From Brachybacterium huguangmaarense (GTDB taxonomy: Bacteria > Actinomycetota > Actinomycetes > Actinomycetales > Dermabacteraceae): 64,000 nucleotides of DNA. The DNA is taken from NCBI RefSeq assembly GCF_025725725.1, contig NZ_CP107020.1:2170001-2234000 (forward strand), written 5' to 3'. The number at the start of each line of letters is the position of its first letter. The first letter of the stretch is position 1. The notes beneath the pieces are model-generated. The model was not told the origin of the DNA and made no database searches. It saw nothing but the letters and a program-made list of their open reading frames with translations. The position numbers and the translations under genes are program-made. Shown in pieces: positions 54,682 to 62,703 of the stretch.

Positions 54682-55601
54682 CTGCACCCGCCACCGACCG
54701 TCCCGAGACTCCCGACGCCGACGTGCCCGAGACGCTCGCGCAGCCCGAGCCCCGGCGCCCGCGCGACTTCGGCATCGACACCCGTCGCCTGCGGCGCCTG
54801 CGACGGATCGTCTTCGCGATCCTCGCCCTGCCGCTGCTCGTGCTCGGCCTGCTCGCGATCAAGTTCGTGTCGATGCCGCTCACCCAGGCGTGGTCGACCT
54901 CCGCCTACGACGACGGCGACTACCCCACGGCCGTCGAGCGGCTCGGACCGCTCGGGGTCGTCAACTGGTTCGAGCCCTACCTGCCCCATCTCACGCGCGG
55001 CACGAACCTGCTCCAGCAGGGCGACGACGCCGCCGCCGAGAAGGAGCTGCGGATCGCGCTGAGCGACTGGGAGAAGGCCTCGGACCTCAACCATCCCCTG
55101 CACGCCCAGTGCAAGATCCTCAACAACCTCGCGATCTCCATCGAGCGCCAGGCCGACCGGATCGAGGATCCCACCGAGCGCGGCGACCGTCTCTACGAGG
55201 CCGAGCAGCTGCTCGCGCCGTGCGCGGGCGGCGGCGGAGGCGGCGAGGGGCAGGGCCAGGGCGGCGGAGGCGGCCAGGGCAACGAGGACGAGGGCACGAC
55301 CGGCGACAACGGCAAGCGCATCGAGGACAAGCGCAAGCAGGCCGACGAGGAGTCCGGGCGCGGCGAGCGCGAGGGCGACCAGGACGAGGGCTCCGCGCCC
55401 CAGACCGACGAGCGCGACGACAACGACCCCAAGCACGACGACCCGTCGGGCACGGAGCCGCCCGAGGAGGCGCCGACCCCAGGCGACAGCGACGACCAGG
55501 ACAAGCAGGACCAGCTCGAGGAGCGCAACCAGAGCGCCAACCAGGGCGAGGGCGACGAGTCCGACGACGGCGCCTCGCAGAACCCGGCGAAGCCATGGTG
55601 A
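54678..55601 (+). CDS. TPR-like membrane protein with acidic disordered tail (BatC-like)
   Basis: 307 residues: a cytosolic N-terminus, one membrane helix (about 44-64), a short TPR-like segment (about 75-175, AEKELRIALSDWEKASDL and HAQCKILNNLAISIERQAD), then a glycine-rich stretch and a long Asp/Glu/Gln-rich tail (about 180-307). Position and layout match BatC-type members. Overlaps genes on both sides by 4-7 nt. Confidence 0.82.
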   Translation: MTAPATDRPETPDADVPETLAQPEPRRPRDFGIDTRRLRRLRRIVFAILALPLLVLGLLAIKFVSMPLTQAWSTSAYDDGDYPTAVERLGPLGVVNWFEPYLPHLTRGTNLLQQGDDAAAEKELRIALSDWEKASDLNHPLHAQCKILNNLAISIERQADRIEDPTERGDRLYEAEQLLAPCAGGGGGGEGQGQGGGGGQGNEDEGTTGDNGKRIEDKRKQADEESGRGEREGDQDEGSAPQTDERDDNDPKHDDPSGTEPPEEAPTPGDSDDQDKQDQLEERNQSANQGEGDESDDGASQNPAKPW

Positions 55602-56776
55602 GCGCCGACCGCGCGCCCCGCGCCTACCTCGACCACGCCGCGACCACGGCGCTGCGCCCGAGCGCGCGCGAGGCCTACCTCGCGACCGCGGACGTCCTCG
55701 GCAACCCGACCTCGATCCACGCGTCGGGGCGGCGGGCCCGCGCGGCGCTCGACGACGCGCTCGACTCGATCGCAGCGGACCTCGGCGTGCCGCGCACGTG
55801 GCTCGTGCTCACCTCGGGCGGCACGGAGGCGGACAACCTCGCCGTGCGCGGCGGCGCGCTCGGCGCCCTGGCCGCCGACCCCACCCGCACCGCGGTCGCC
55901 GTCTGCGCGACCGACCACCCCGCGACCCTCGAGGCCGCGCGGGCCCTCGGCACCTCCCATGAGGTGCGCGAGCTCCCGGTCGACGCGGACGGCCGCCTGG
56001 ACCCCGGCGCCGTCGACGAGGCGCTCGCCGACGGCCGCGTCGGGCTCATGACTCTCGCCCTCGCCAACAACGAGACGGGGATCCTCCAGGACGTCGAGGG
56101 CCTCGCCGCGATCGCCCGGGGCCACGGCACCCTCGTGCACACCGACGCCGTGCAGGCCGTCGGGCACGCGGACCTGCCCGCCCCCGGCGCGGTCCCGCTC
56201 ATGACGATGACCGGCCACAAGATCGGGGCGCCCGTCGGGGTGGGCCTGCTCGTGGCCGACCCCGACGTGCCGCTCGTGCCGCAGAGCGCGGGCGGGGGAC
56301 AGCAGCGCGGGGTGCGCTCGGGGACCCTCGACGCCCCGCACGCCGCGGCCCTCGCCGCGGCCCTCCACGAGACTCTCGGGGACGCCGAGGCCGAGCGGGC
56401 CCGGCTGCGCGACCTCGGCGCCCGACTGCGGGCGGGCATCCGCGCGCTCGACCCGAGCGCCCGCCTCACGGCCGGCGACGGGGTCGACGTCGCCGACCAC
56501 GTCGTGCACGTGCTCTTCCCCGGCGCCGACGCGCAGTCGCTCCTGTACCTGCTGGACGAGCGGGGGATCGACGCCTCGGCCGGATCGGCGTGCAGCGCGG
56601 GCGTCACCCAGGCGAGCCCCGTCCTCGAGGCGATGCACGTGCCCGAGCACCTCGCCCGCGGAGCCCTGCGCCTGTCGCTCGGCTGGACGAGCACCCAGGA
56701 CGACGTCGCCCGGGTGCTCGCCGCCCTGCCCGAGGTGCTCGAGCGCTCGCGCGCCGTCGCGTCCCTCACCCGCTGA
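55595..56776 (+). CDS. Cysteine desulfurase (IscS/NifS family)
   Basis: 393-residue PLP enzyme releasing sulfur from cysteine. N-terminal YLDHAATTALRPSA; PLP lysine Lys209 in MTGHKIGAP; HTDAVQAVG; catalytic Cys333 in ASAGSACSAG. The next gene is mnmA, so its persulfide probably supplies tRNA 2-thiolation. ATG 55595 overlaps the preceding stop by 7 nt; GTG 55598 is possible. Confidence 0.94.
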   Translation: MVSADRAPRAYLDHAATTALRPSAREAYLATADVLGNPTSIHASGRRARAALDDALDSIAADLGVPRTWLVLTSGGTEADNLAVRGGALGALAADPTRTAVAVCATDHPATLEAARALGTSHEVRELPVDADGRLDPGAVDEALADGRVGLMTLALANNETGILQDVEGLAAIARGHGTLVHTDAVQAVGHADLPAPGAVPLMTMTGHKIGAPVGVGLLVADPDVPLVPQSAGGGQQRGVRSGTLDAPHAAALAAALHETLGDAEAERARLRDLGARLRAGIRALDPSARLTAGDGVDVADHVVHVLFPGADAQSLLYLLDERGIDASAGSACSAGVTQASPVLEAMHVPEHLARGALRLSLGWTSTQDDVARVLAALPEVLERSRAVASLTR

Positions 56777-56810
56777 GCCCGGCGCCGCCCGGGCCTCGTG
56801 CGCACGGTCG

Positions 56811-56816
56811 TAGACT
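56811..56816 (+). promoter_or_regulatory. Candidate -10 box for mnmA
   Basis: TAGACT in the 96-nt gap before mnmA; would give a leader of about 50 nt. Confidence 0.35.
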
Positions 56817-56872
56817 GCGCCGGGTGCCCGGCCAGGGCGCGACCACGACCCGGGACACAGGAGCGGACGGAC

Positions 56873-57961
56873 ATGAAGGTGCTGGCAGCGATGAGCGGCG
56901 GCGTGGACTCCGCGGTGGCCGCCGCACGCGCCGCGGAGGCCGGTCACGACGTCGTCGGCGTGCATATGGCCCTGTCGAAGTCGCGAGCCCAGACCCGCTC
57001 CGGCTCGCGCGGCTGCTGCACGGTCGAGGACGCCTCCGACGCCCGCCGCGCCGCCGAGCGCATCGGCATCCCGTACTACGTGTGGGACCTGTCCGACGAC
57101 TTTCACCACCTCGTGGTCGAGGACTTCCTGTCCGAGTACGCGCAGGGACGCACCCCCAACCCGTGCGTGCGCTGCAACGAGCGCATCAAGTTCGCCTCCC
57201 TCCTCGAGCGCGCCCGGATCCTGGGCTTCGACGCCGTGTGCACGGGGCACTACGCGCGCATCGGCACGGACGGCCCGGACGGCGCCCCCTCGCTGCACCG
57301 CTCGCGCAACCTGCCCAAGGACCAGAGCTACGTGCTCGCCGTGATGGGGCCGGACGCGACCGGCCGTGCCCTCTTCCCCCTCGGCGAGTTCGAGGACAAG
57401 CAGGCCGTGCGCGAGGAGGCCCGCGCCCGCTCGCTCGGCGTCTCGACCAAGCCCGACAGCTACGACATCTGCTTCGTCGCCGACGGGGACACGCGCGGCT
57501 TCCTCTCCCGTCATCTGGGCAGCGATCCGGGCCAGATCGTCGACGCCGACGGCACCGTGCTCGGCGAGCACGATGGGACCCACGGCTTCACCGTCGGACA
57601 GCGCAAGGGGCTCGGGCTCTCCCGCCCGGCCCCGGACGGCAGGCCCCGCTACGTGCTCGACGTCGACCCGGCCTCGCGCCAGGTCGTCGTCGGCGCCGCC
57701 GAGCTGCTCTCCCGTCGCGAGCTCGTGGCCCGCGACGTCGTCGGCTTCGAGCCGATCGCCCCCGGGCGGGAGGTCACGGCCCAGATCCGCGCCCACGGCG
57801 AGGCGACCCCGGGCATCGTCGAGGCGGTGCCCACGGACGGCGAGGGCGTGCTGCGTGTGCGCCTGGTCGCCCCCGTGCGCGGCGTCGCGCCGGGGCAGAC
57901 CCTCGTCCTGTACGACGGCGACCGGGTGCTCGCCTCCGCGACCCTCGAGAGGCACGCGTGA
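56873..57961 (+). CDS. mnmA: tRNA-specific 2-thiouridylase MnmA
   Basis: 362-residue enzyme forming 2-thiouridine at U34 of Lys, Glu and Gln tRNAs. PP-loop SGGVDS (8-13), catalytic cysteines Cys98 (TPNPCVRCN) and Cys200 (SYDICFVAD), [11 protein letters not shown] and C-terminal barrel. ATG 56873 follows CAGGAG. The stop overlaps the next gene (GTGA). Confidence 0.96.
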   Translation: MKVLAAMSGGVDSAVAAARAAEAGHDVVGVHMALSKSRAQTRSGSRGCCTVEDASDARRAAERIGIPYYVWDLSDDFHHLVVEDFLSEYAQGRTPNPCVRCNERIKFASLLERARILGFDAVCTGHYARIGTDGPDGAPSLHRSRNLPKDQSYVLAVMGPDATGRALFPLGEFEDKQAVREEARARSLGVSTKPDSYDICFVADGDTRGFLSRHLGSDPGQIVDADGTVLGEHDGTHGFTVGQRKGLGLSRPAPDGRPRYVLDVDPASRQVVVGAAELLSRRELVARDVVGFEPIAPGREVTAQIRAHGEATPGIVEAVPTDGEGVLRVRLVAPVRGVAPGQTLVLYDGDRVLASATLERHA

Positions 57962-59058
57962 GCGCGCCGCTCCTCACCGTGACGGGCGACGGCACGTTCC
58001 GCGTCGCGCCGGATCCCCGCGGTCTCGAGGGCACGGGGGACGCGGCCCTCGACGCCCTCGTGCGCCTGCGGTCGCTCCTGGGCGACGACCTCGAGGAGCA
58101 GATCGCTGCCCGCCTGTACCTGCCCGCCGCGCTCGGCACCGAGAGTGCCGACCACGTGCTGCCCGCCTCGCTGTCCCTGCTCGCGGGGACCACGGGCGAC
58201 CTCACGAGCTACGGCTGGCGGCTCGGCGCCGGGACCTCGCACGCCTGGCAGCGCGCGCGGGAGCTCGCCGACCGCCTGCTCGACGCCGCGCGTATCGCCC
58301 TGCTCGAGTACAGCGGACCGCTCGTGACCACGACGCTCGGCCCCCTCACGCTCGCCGCCGCGACCTTCCTGCCCTCGGGGGAGCGCACCCTCGCCGATAC
58401 CGGCGCCCTCCGCGACCTGCCCTCGCTGCTCGCCGAGGGTCTCGCCGAGCGGATCGCGCTCGTGACCGACCGCGTGCCCGGCGCGACGCCCGCGGTGCTC
58501 GTGCGCGAGGACGGGGTCGGGGCCGTGCACCGCGGCGCCGTGCCCACCGCGTCCGGGTATCGCCGCCATCGGGCGCTCGCCGCCCCGGAGATCGGCGCCC
58601 GCTGGCAGACGCTGCGCGAGGAGCTGACCGCGGCCGCGGGTCTCGACGCGAGCGGACTGACCCTCGCCCTGCCCGCCGACGCGGACCTGATCGCCGCCGC
58701 CCGCACGGCGGGCTGGCGCTCCCTCGCCGTCTCTCCCGCCGCGGCGCCGAGACTGGAGACCTCGGCGGGGCGCCGGGTGTGGGAGACGATCGCCGACGCC
58801 CGCGAGAGCGGCGTGGAGCTCACACTCGTGGTCGACCCGGCGCGGCTCGAGCGCGAGCTCGAGGCCTTCGCGGGGGCGTGGACCCAGCTCGGGTACGCGC
58901 TCGCCGACGCGCGCGGCACGACCCTGCTGGCCCATCCCCGCGCGGAGCGGCCGCAGGACCCGGCCGCGGAGCCGGGGCGTGCGGCCCTGCTGGGCGAGCA
59001 GGGCCTCGAACGCCTCCTGCGCGCCGCACCGGCCTGGGCCGAGCGTCTCGAGGCGTAG
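57958..59058 (+). CDS. UROD/MetE-like (methionine synthase-like) protein without zinc ligands
   Basis: 366 residues. It resembles the C-terminal half of cobalamin-independent methionine synthase: [41 protein letters not shown] and [13 protein letters not shown]. It contains no cysteine at all, so the MetE zinc site cannot form and methionine synthase activity is unlikely. Homologues lie beside mnmA in many actinobacteria. The GTG start overlaps mnmA by 4 nt, pointing to a role near tRNA thiolation (inference). Confidence 0.8.
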   Translation: MSAPLLTVTGDGTFRVAPDPRGLEGTGDAALDALVRLRSLLGDDLEEQIAARLYLPAALGTESADHVLPASLSLLAGTTGDLTSYGWRLGAGTSHAWQRARELADRLLDAARIALLEYSGPLVTTTLGPLTLAAATFLPSGERTLADTGALRDLPSLLAEGLAERIALVTDRVPGATPAVLVREDGVGAVHRGAVPTASGYRRHRALAAPEIGARWQTLREELTAAAGLDASGLTLALPADADLIAAARTAGWRSLAVSPAAAPRLETSAGRRVWETIADARESGVELTLVVDPARLERELEAFAGAWTQLGYALADARGTTLLAHPRAERPQDPAAEPGRAALLGEQGLERLLRAAPAWAERLEA

Positions 59059-59103
59059 CGCGGGGGTCGGGAAGGCGGTCGCGGCAGACGGGGCGGTGGC
59101 CGC

Positions 59104-59158
59104 GGCGGACGTCGGTCCTGCCCTGTGGCGGACGGTCCTGCCCCGTGGCGGACCGTGG
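59104..59158 (+). repeat. Short tandem repeat upstream of the HNH gene
   Basis: Two and a half copies of a 20-23 bp unit (GGCGGAC..GGTCCTGCCC(T/C)GT) at 59104-59126, 59127-59146 and partly 59147-59158. No function is visible. The rest of the gap 59059-59370 holds the promoter and LexA box annotated separately. Confidence 0.7.
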
Positions 59159-59333
59159 CACGGCGATCTGGGTCCGTGAGCGGGCATGTGGCATGTGTGG
59201 CGTGTTGTCCCCGCGCTCCGCCTCCCTGCTCCCTTCGTGCGGCACACCTCGCTCTCGCGAGCCCCTCGTCTCCTCCGCGGGCTGAGTTGTCCACAGGTGA
59301 AGCCCGGCTCTCCCGAATGTCGGGCCGCCGCCC

Positions 59334-59339
59334 TATCCT
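59334..59339 (+). promoter_or_regulatory. -10 box of the DUF222/HNH gene
   Basis: TATCCT; the start site would fall near 59346, within the LexA box that follows. Confidence 0.45.
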
Positions 59340-59343
59340 GAGA

Positions 59344-59359
59344 TCGAACAGGTGTTCGA
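59344..59359 (+). promoter_or_regulatory. LexA (SOS) box, perfect actinobacterial consensus
   Basis: TCGAAC-AGGT-GTTCGA, an exact 16-bp match to the TCGAAC-N4-GTTCGA operator. It covers the expected transcription start and ends 11 nt before the ATG, so bound LexA would block the promoter. Confidence 0.85.
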
Positions 59360-59370
59360 AGGGGGTGGTC

Positions 59371-61134
59371 ATGGTGCGGGACTGGAGGACGAACCGGCGG
59401 CACCGTCTGTCCCCGCTGACCCGGCGTGGTCTCGCCGCGCGAGCGGGCACGCTGGACGACCTGGTGCTGTCCGACGACCTGCGGGAGCTGTGGGACGAGG
59501 CGGTGGCCGCGTCGCGGCGCCTGGCTGTGGAGATGACCTCTCTCGCACGCTTCTGGGTGGACCCCGATGCTCCCGGCAGCGATCCCGGCGAGGCCGATGA
59601 AGCGGACCTCCGGGTCGCCCTCGCGCTGCGCGTCACCGAGCACGTGGCCCACCGGCGGATCCGTCAGGCGCACGTCGTCGTGACCGAGCTGCCGCAGCTG
59701 CACGTCCGGCTGGCGGCCGGCGAGCTTCCCGTGCCGTGGATGTCACGGGTGCTCCAGCGGACCCGGGACCTCACCCCCGCGCAGCGGGTCGATGTCGATG
59801 CCGAGGTCGCGTCGTGGGATCTGGCGATCACGGCCGAGCAGTTCACCCGGCAGCTCGGCCTGATCGTCGCGCAGGCCCGCTCCCGCGGGCCACTCGCCGC
59901 CGAGCAGACGCCCGAGGCGCGCCGCCGGGTCGAGGTGACTCCTGTGGACGAGGAGGGGCTCGCGTGCCTGCGGGTGCTCGGGCCGGTCCCGGAGATCAGG
60001 TCCCTGGCGATCCGCCTGGACGCCGCGGCCCGGGCCGTGCAGGCGGCCCAGCGTCATGCCCTCTCCGCCCCCGAGGGTCCCGGCATCGAGGGGTGCGATG
60101 CGGCCCTCCCCTTCGATGACGGCTCTGTGGCGACGAGCGGACGAGCGATGTCCCTCGCGCGCCTGCGCTACGAGATCGCGACCCGATCGGTGCTGCAGAC
60201 CGGTGGGGTGGAGGTGCCCGCCGCGCGGTTCCGGATCGGCGTGACCATCCCGTCCACCACCCTGCTCGGCGCCGGGGACGAGCCAGGACTGCTCGACGGA
60301 ACCGTGCCCATCCCCGCGGCGATGGCGCGGTCCCTCGCCGGTGGGGAGAGCACCTGGTACCGGGTGCTGACCGACCCGGTGACCGGCGCCTATCTCCCGG
60401 CGCGGCAGGAGAGGTATCAGCCCACCTCGGCCATGCTCGAGCACCTCCGCCATCGCCAGGGGACATGTGCGGTCCCCGGCTGCGCGCGGCCCGTGTCCTG
60501 GGCCTCGGAGTGCGACCACATCGAGGAGTACGACCACGCCGACCCCGCAGCGGGCGGCAGGACCGAGGTCGAGAACCTCCATCTGCTGTGCTGGCAGCAT
60601 CATCTCGCCAAGACGCTCGGGCGCCTCGATCCCTCCCGCCTGCCCACCGCCGATCGCGCCCGAGGGGTCACCCGCTGGGAACTGGGTGCGGGCACCTCGG
60701 TCGACGTGCCCGACGACACCGACCTCTGGTCGGCGCGGATCGCCGTCGAGCTCGAGCACCATTGGCGGCTTCACGAACAGCTCGAGCGTCGACGACGGCA
60801 CGAGGAGCCGGGACGCGAGGAGCAGCGACGCGAGGAGCGGGGACGCGAGGAGCAGCGACCGGGCGAGCCCGGCGGCCGGCAGGACGATCGGGGAGCCGTG
60901 GATCCGCCGGCGGACGGTCGGGAGCTGCCGATCGCACCCCCGGACGAGCCCCTGTGCGCGCCTCATCTGCACAGACCGCGAGACGTGCATCACGGCGAGG
61001 GGTCCTCCGAAGGTGCTGATTCCCGCCCGATCGAGCTGCCGAAGGGTCGTCACGGCGATCCGCCGTTCCCCGGGCATTCCCAGGGAAACGACGCCGCTCG
61101 GCCCGACGATGATCTCGGCCCGCCGCCGTTCTGA
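59371..61134 (+). CDS. DUF222 / 13E12-type protein with C-terminal HNH endonuclease domain
   Basis: 587 residues. DUF222 region (about 60-350). HNH core with GTCAVPGCARPVS, ECDHIEEYDHADP and ENLHLLCWQHHLAKT (about 365-415). A charged low-complexity tail from about 470 contains repeated REEQR units (15-bp DNA repeats). ATG 59371 follows AAGGGGG. The family occurs in many copies in actinobacterial genomes, often under SOS control; here the LexA box is perfect. The exact substrate and role are unknown. No other SOS gene is nearby. Confidence 0.9.
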   Translation: MVRDWRTNRRHRLSPLTRRGLAARAGTLDDLVLSDDLRELWDEAVAASRRLAVEMTSLARFWVDPDAPGSDPGEADEADLRVALALRVTEHVAHRRIRQAHVVVTELPQLHVRLAAGELPVPWMSRVLQRTRDLTPAQRVDVDAEVASWDLAITAEQFTRQLGLIVAQARSRGPLAAEQTPEARRRVEVTPVDEEGLACLRVLGPVPEIRSLAIRLDAAARAVQAAQRHALSAPEGPGIEGCDAALPFDDGSVATSGRAMSLARLRYEIATRSVLQTGGVEVPAARFRIGVTIPSTTLLGAGDEPGLLDGTVPIPAAMARSLAGGESTWYRVLTDPVTGAYLPARQERYQPTSAMLEHLRHRQGTCAVPGCARPVSWASECDHIEEYDHADPAAGGRTEVENLHLLCWQHHLAKTLGRLDPSRLPTADRARGVTRWELGAGTSVDVPDDTDLWSARIAVELEHHWRLHEQLERRRRHEEPGREEQRREERGREEQRPGEPGGRQDDRGAVDPPADGRELPIAPPDEPLCAPHLHRPRDVHHGEGSSEGADSRPIELPKGRHGDPPFPGHSQGNDAARPDDDLGPPPF

Positions 61135-61381
61135 CATGGCGGGCGGGAATTCCTGCCGAGGCGGATCGATCCTGTGGGCGGCGGTGAGCTGGGGGTTTTC
61201 CGGATCCCCGGTCCGCGGCGCCTCCTCCGGGCCGTGCCGCGAGGTGCGGGGAGCCCCTCTCGGCGGCGATTCAGCCTGCTCACGGGATAGCCGCCTCTGT
61301 TGCGTAATGGTCTGATCCATGTGGGCGACGCCATGGTGAAGGAGATGTGAACCATGCAGACCGGGGAACAACCGGCGCTCT

Positions 61382-61387
61382 AGTGTG
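61382..61387 (+). promoter_or_regulatory. Candidate -10 box for the small unknown gene
   Basis: TAGTGT in the 341-nt gap 61135-61475, giving a leader of about 80 nt. The gap also holds two tiny frames beginning at 61332 and 61354 (5 and 9 codons, the latter behind GAAGGAG); otherwise nothing recognisable. Confidence 0.35.
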
Positions 61388-61475
61388 GTTCCAGGAGATC
61401 GGTCCGCAAGACCCGTCGCCGTGCGGCCATCAATGGCGCTGTCGCATCAGATCGCCACCCATTGAAGGAGTCCTC

Positions 61476-61835
61476 ATGGATCACATCGAGCTGGATCAGT
61501 TCTTCGCCGACCGTCTCGCGGCCGACCGGTTCCCGGTCGTCTCGATCGAGATCTCGACCCCGAGCGCCGCCCTCCGCGACGCCGTCTACGCAGGCGTCGC
61601 CCGCATGGCGACGTCCCACAGCGTGCGCCTCGAGAACGGCGCCGTCGACCTCTCGCGCACCCCCGTCTCCGGCATCCAGGTGCTGGCCGTCGGCCGCCAC
61701 AGCGTCGCCGACATCAAGGCTGCCGTGCGCTCGTCCAAGTCCCTGCGCGCAGGCATCGTCGTCATCGACGACTTCTCCGAGCCGGAGCTCACCCGCTTCC
61801 TCGGCCACTTCGTCGACATGCCGGCCTTCGCCTGA
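61476..61835 (+). CDS. Conserved-looking small protein, function unknown
   Basis: 119 residues beginning MDHIELDQFFADRLAADRFP and ending FLGHFVDMPAFA. Mixed alpha/beta composition, no signal peptide, membrane helix or cysteine. Segments such as GIQVLAVGRHSVADIKAAVR and AGIVVIDDFSEPELTRFL look like strands and helices of a compact domain. I do not recognise a family. TTGAAGGAG gives an excellent Shine-Dalgarno, codon use matches neighbours, and its own promoter and strong terminator indicate a single-gene transcript, probably well expressed. Confidence 0.8.
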   Translation: MDHIELDQFFADRLAADRFPVVSIEISTPSAALRDAVYAGVARMATSHSVRLENGAVDLSRTPVSGIQVLAVGRHSVADIKAAVRSSKSLRAGIVVIDDFSEPELTRFLGHFVDMPAFA

Positions 61836-61870
61836 TCGTCTCGCGACGGGACACCTCCCGTCGCCCACCG

Positions 61871-61903
61871 GAGCCCCCGCAGCGCCACGCGCTGCGGGGG
61901 CTC
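61871..61903 (+). terminator. Terminator of the small unknown gene
   Basis: Perfect 14-bp stem (gagcccccgcagcg / cgctgcgggggctc) with loop CCACG, 36 nt after the stop. It can also stop transcription arriving from the minus-strand genes at 62 kb. Confidence 0.85.
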
Positions 61904-61988
61904 TTCGCATCTGCGGCGCAGCGCCAGGACGTCGCCCCGAGCGTGGAGTCGCGCGCGCTCCTGCTCCCGCACCTGCACCTGCTCCTGC

Positions 61989-62669
61989 TCAGAGCATCGC
62001 CGAGAGCACGCGCAGCGCCAGACCGCGCACGGTCACGACGGGGGTCCCGTCGCCCGCCGCCACGGCGGCCCGCCGCATCTCCTCGTCGAAGCCGATGCAG
62101 TCGAGCACCACGAGGTCGCTCGTCCGCGCCACCTCGCGGGCCGCCGCCGCGATCTCCTCCCGCGTCCCCGTGTAGGGGCTCGCGGCGCTCACCGCGACCG
62201 GTCGGACACCGATGGAGTGCCCCCACTGCGGCAGGGCCTCGGCTGTCTGCTCCGGGAGCGGCCTCACGATCCCGAGCCGGTCCGAGCCGAGCCCGCGCAG
62301 CAGGCTCGCCGTCGCATCGTGGGCGAGACGTTCGGTGAGGAAGAGCGGTCGCCCGTGGCGGACCGCGGGGAACTCGCCCGAGCACAGCAGCAGGGTGGCA
62401 TCGGCCCCGGAGGCCTCGGCCCGGCCGACGGCCTGCTCGACGAGAGGCACCGCCTGGTCGTGCCCGAAGACCGCAGAGCCGCCGTCGCGCAGGCGCGAGG
62501 TGAGCGCGGACTCCCCGGGGCGCGGCGCCAGGGCGGCGATCTCCGCCCCGGTGAGCCCGTCGAGCGCGCCGTGCTCGGTCACCTCGGCCTCGGCCGGCAG
62601 CAGGGCGTGCAGGTCCTCGGACAGGTCCGCGCGCGGCGCCTGCCCGATGGTCACGAGGCCGAGTCGCAT
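61989..62669 (-). CDS. AroM family protein
   Basis: 226 residues starting MRLGLVTIGQAPRADLSEDL, the AroM hallmark; further RPLFLTERLAHDATASLL and LVVLDCIGFDEEMRRAA. The family has an Asp/Glu racemase-like look and no established function; the name comes from position near aroL in E. coli. Strong Shine-Dalgarno AAGGAGGA. It lies 34 nt downstream of the peptidase-like gene, likely one transcript. Confidence 0.88.
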   Translation of the reverse strand: MRLGLVTIGQAPRADLSEDLHALLPAEAEVTEHGALDGLTGAEIAALAPRPGESALTSRLRDGGSAVFGHDQAVPLVEQAVGRAEASGADATLLLCSGEFPAVRHGRPLFLTERLAHDATASLLRGLGSDRLGIVRPLPEQTAEALPQWGHSIGVRPVAVSAASPYTGTREEIAAAAREVARTSDLVVLDCIGFDEEMRRAAVAAGDGTPVVTVRGLALRVLSAML

Positions 62670-62703
62670 CGGTCCTCCTTCCGGTCGGCGGCGGACGACG
62701 TCC

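Noticed and set aside
59104-59158. Tandem repeat as a CRISPR-like array
   Set aside because: Units abut without spacers and there are only two and a half copies; no cas genes are nearby.
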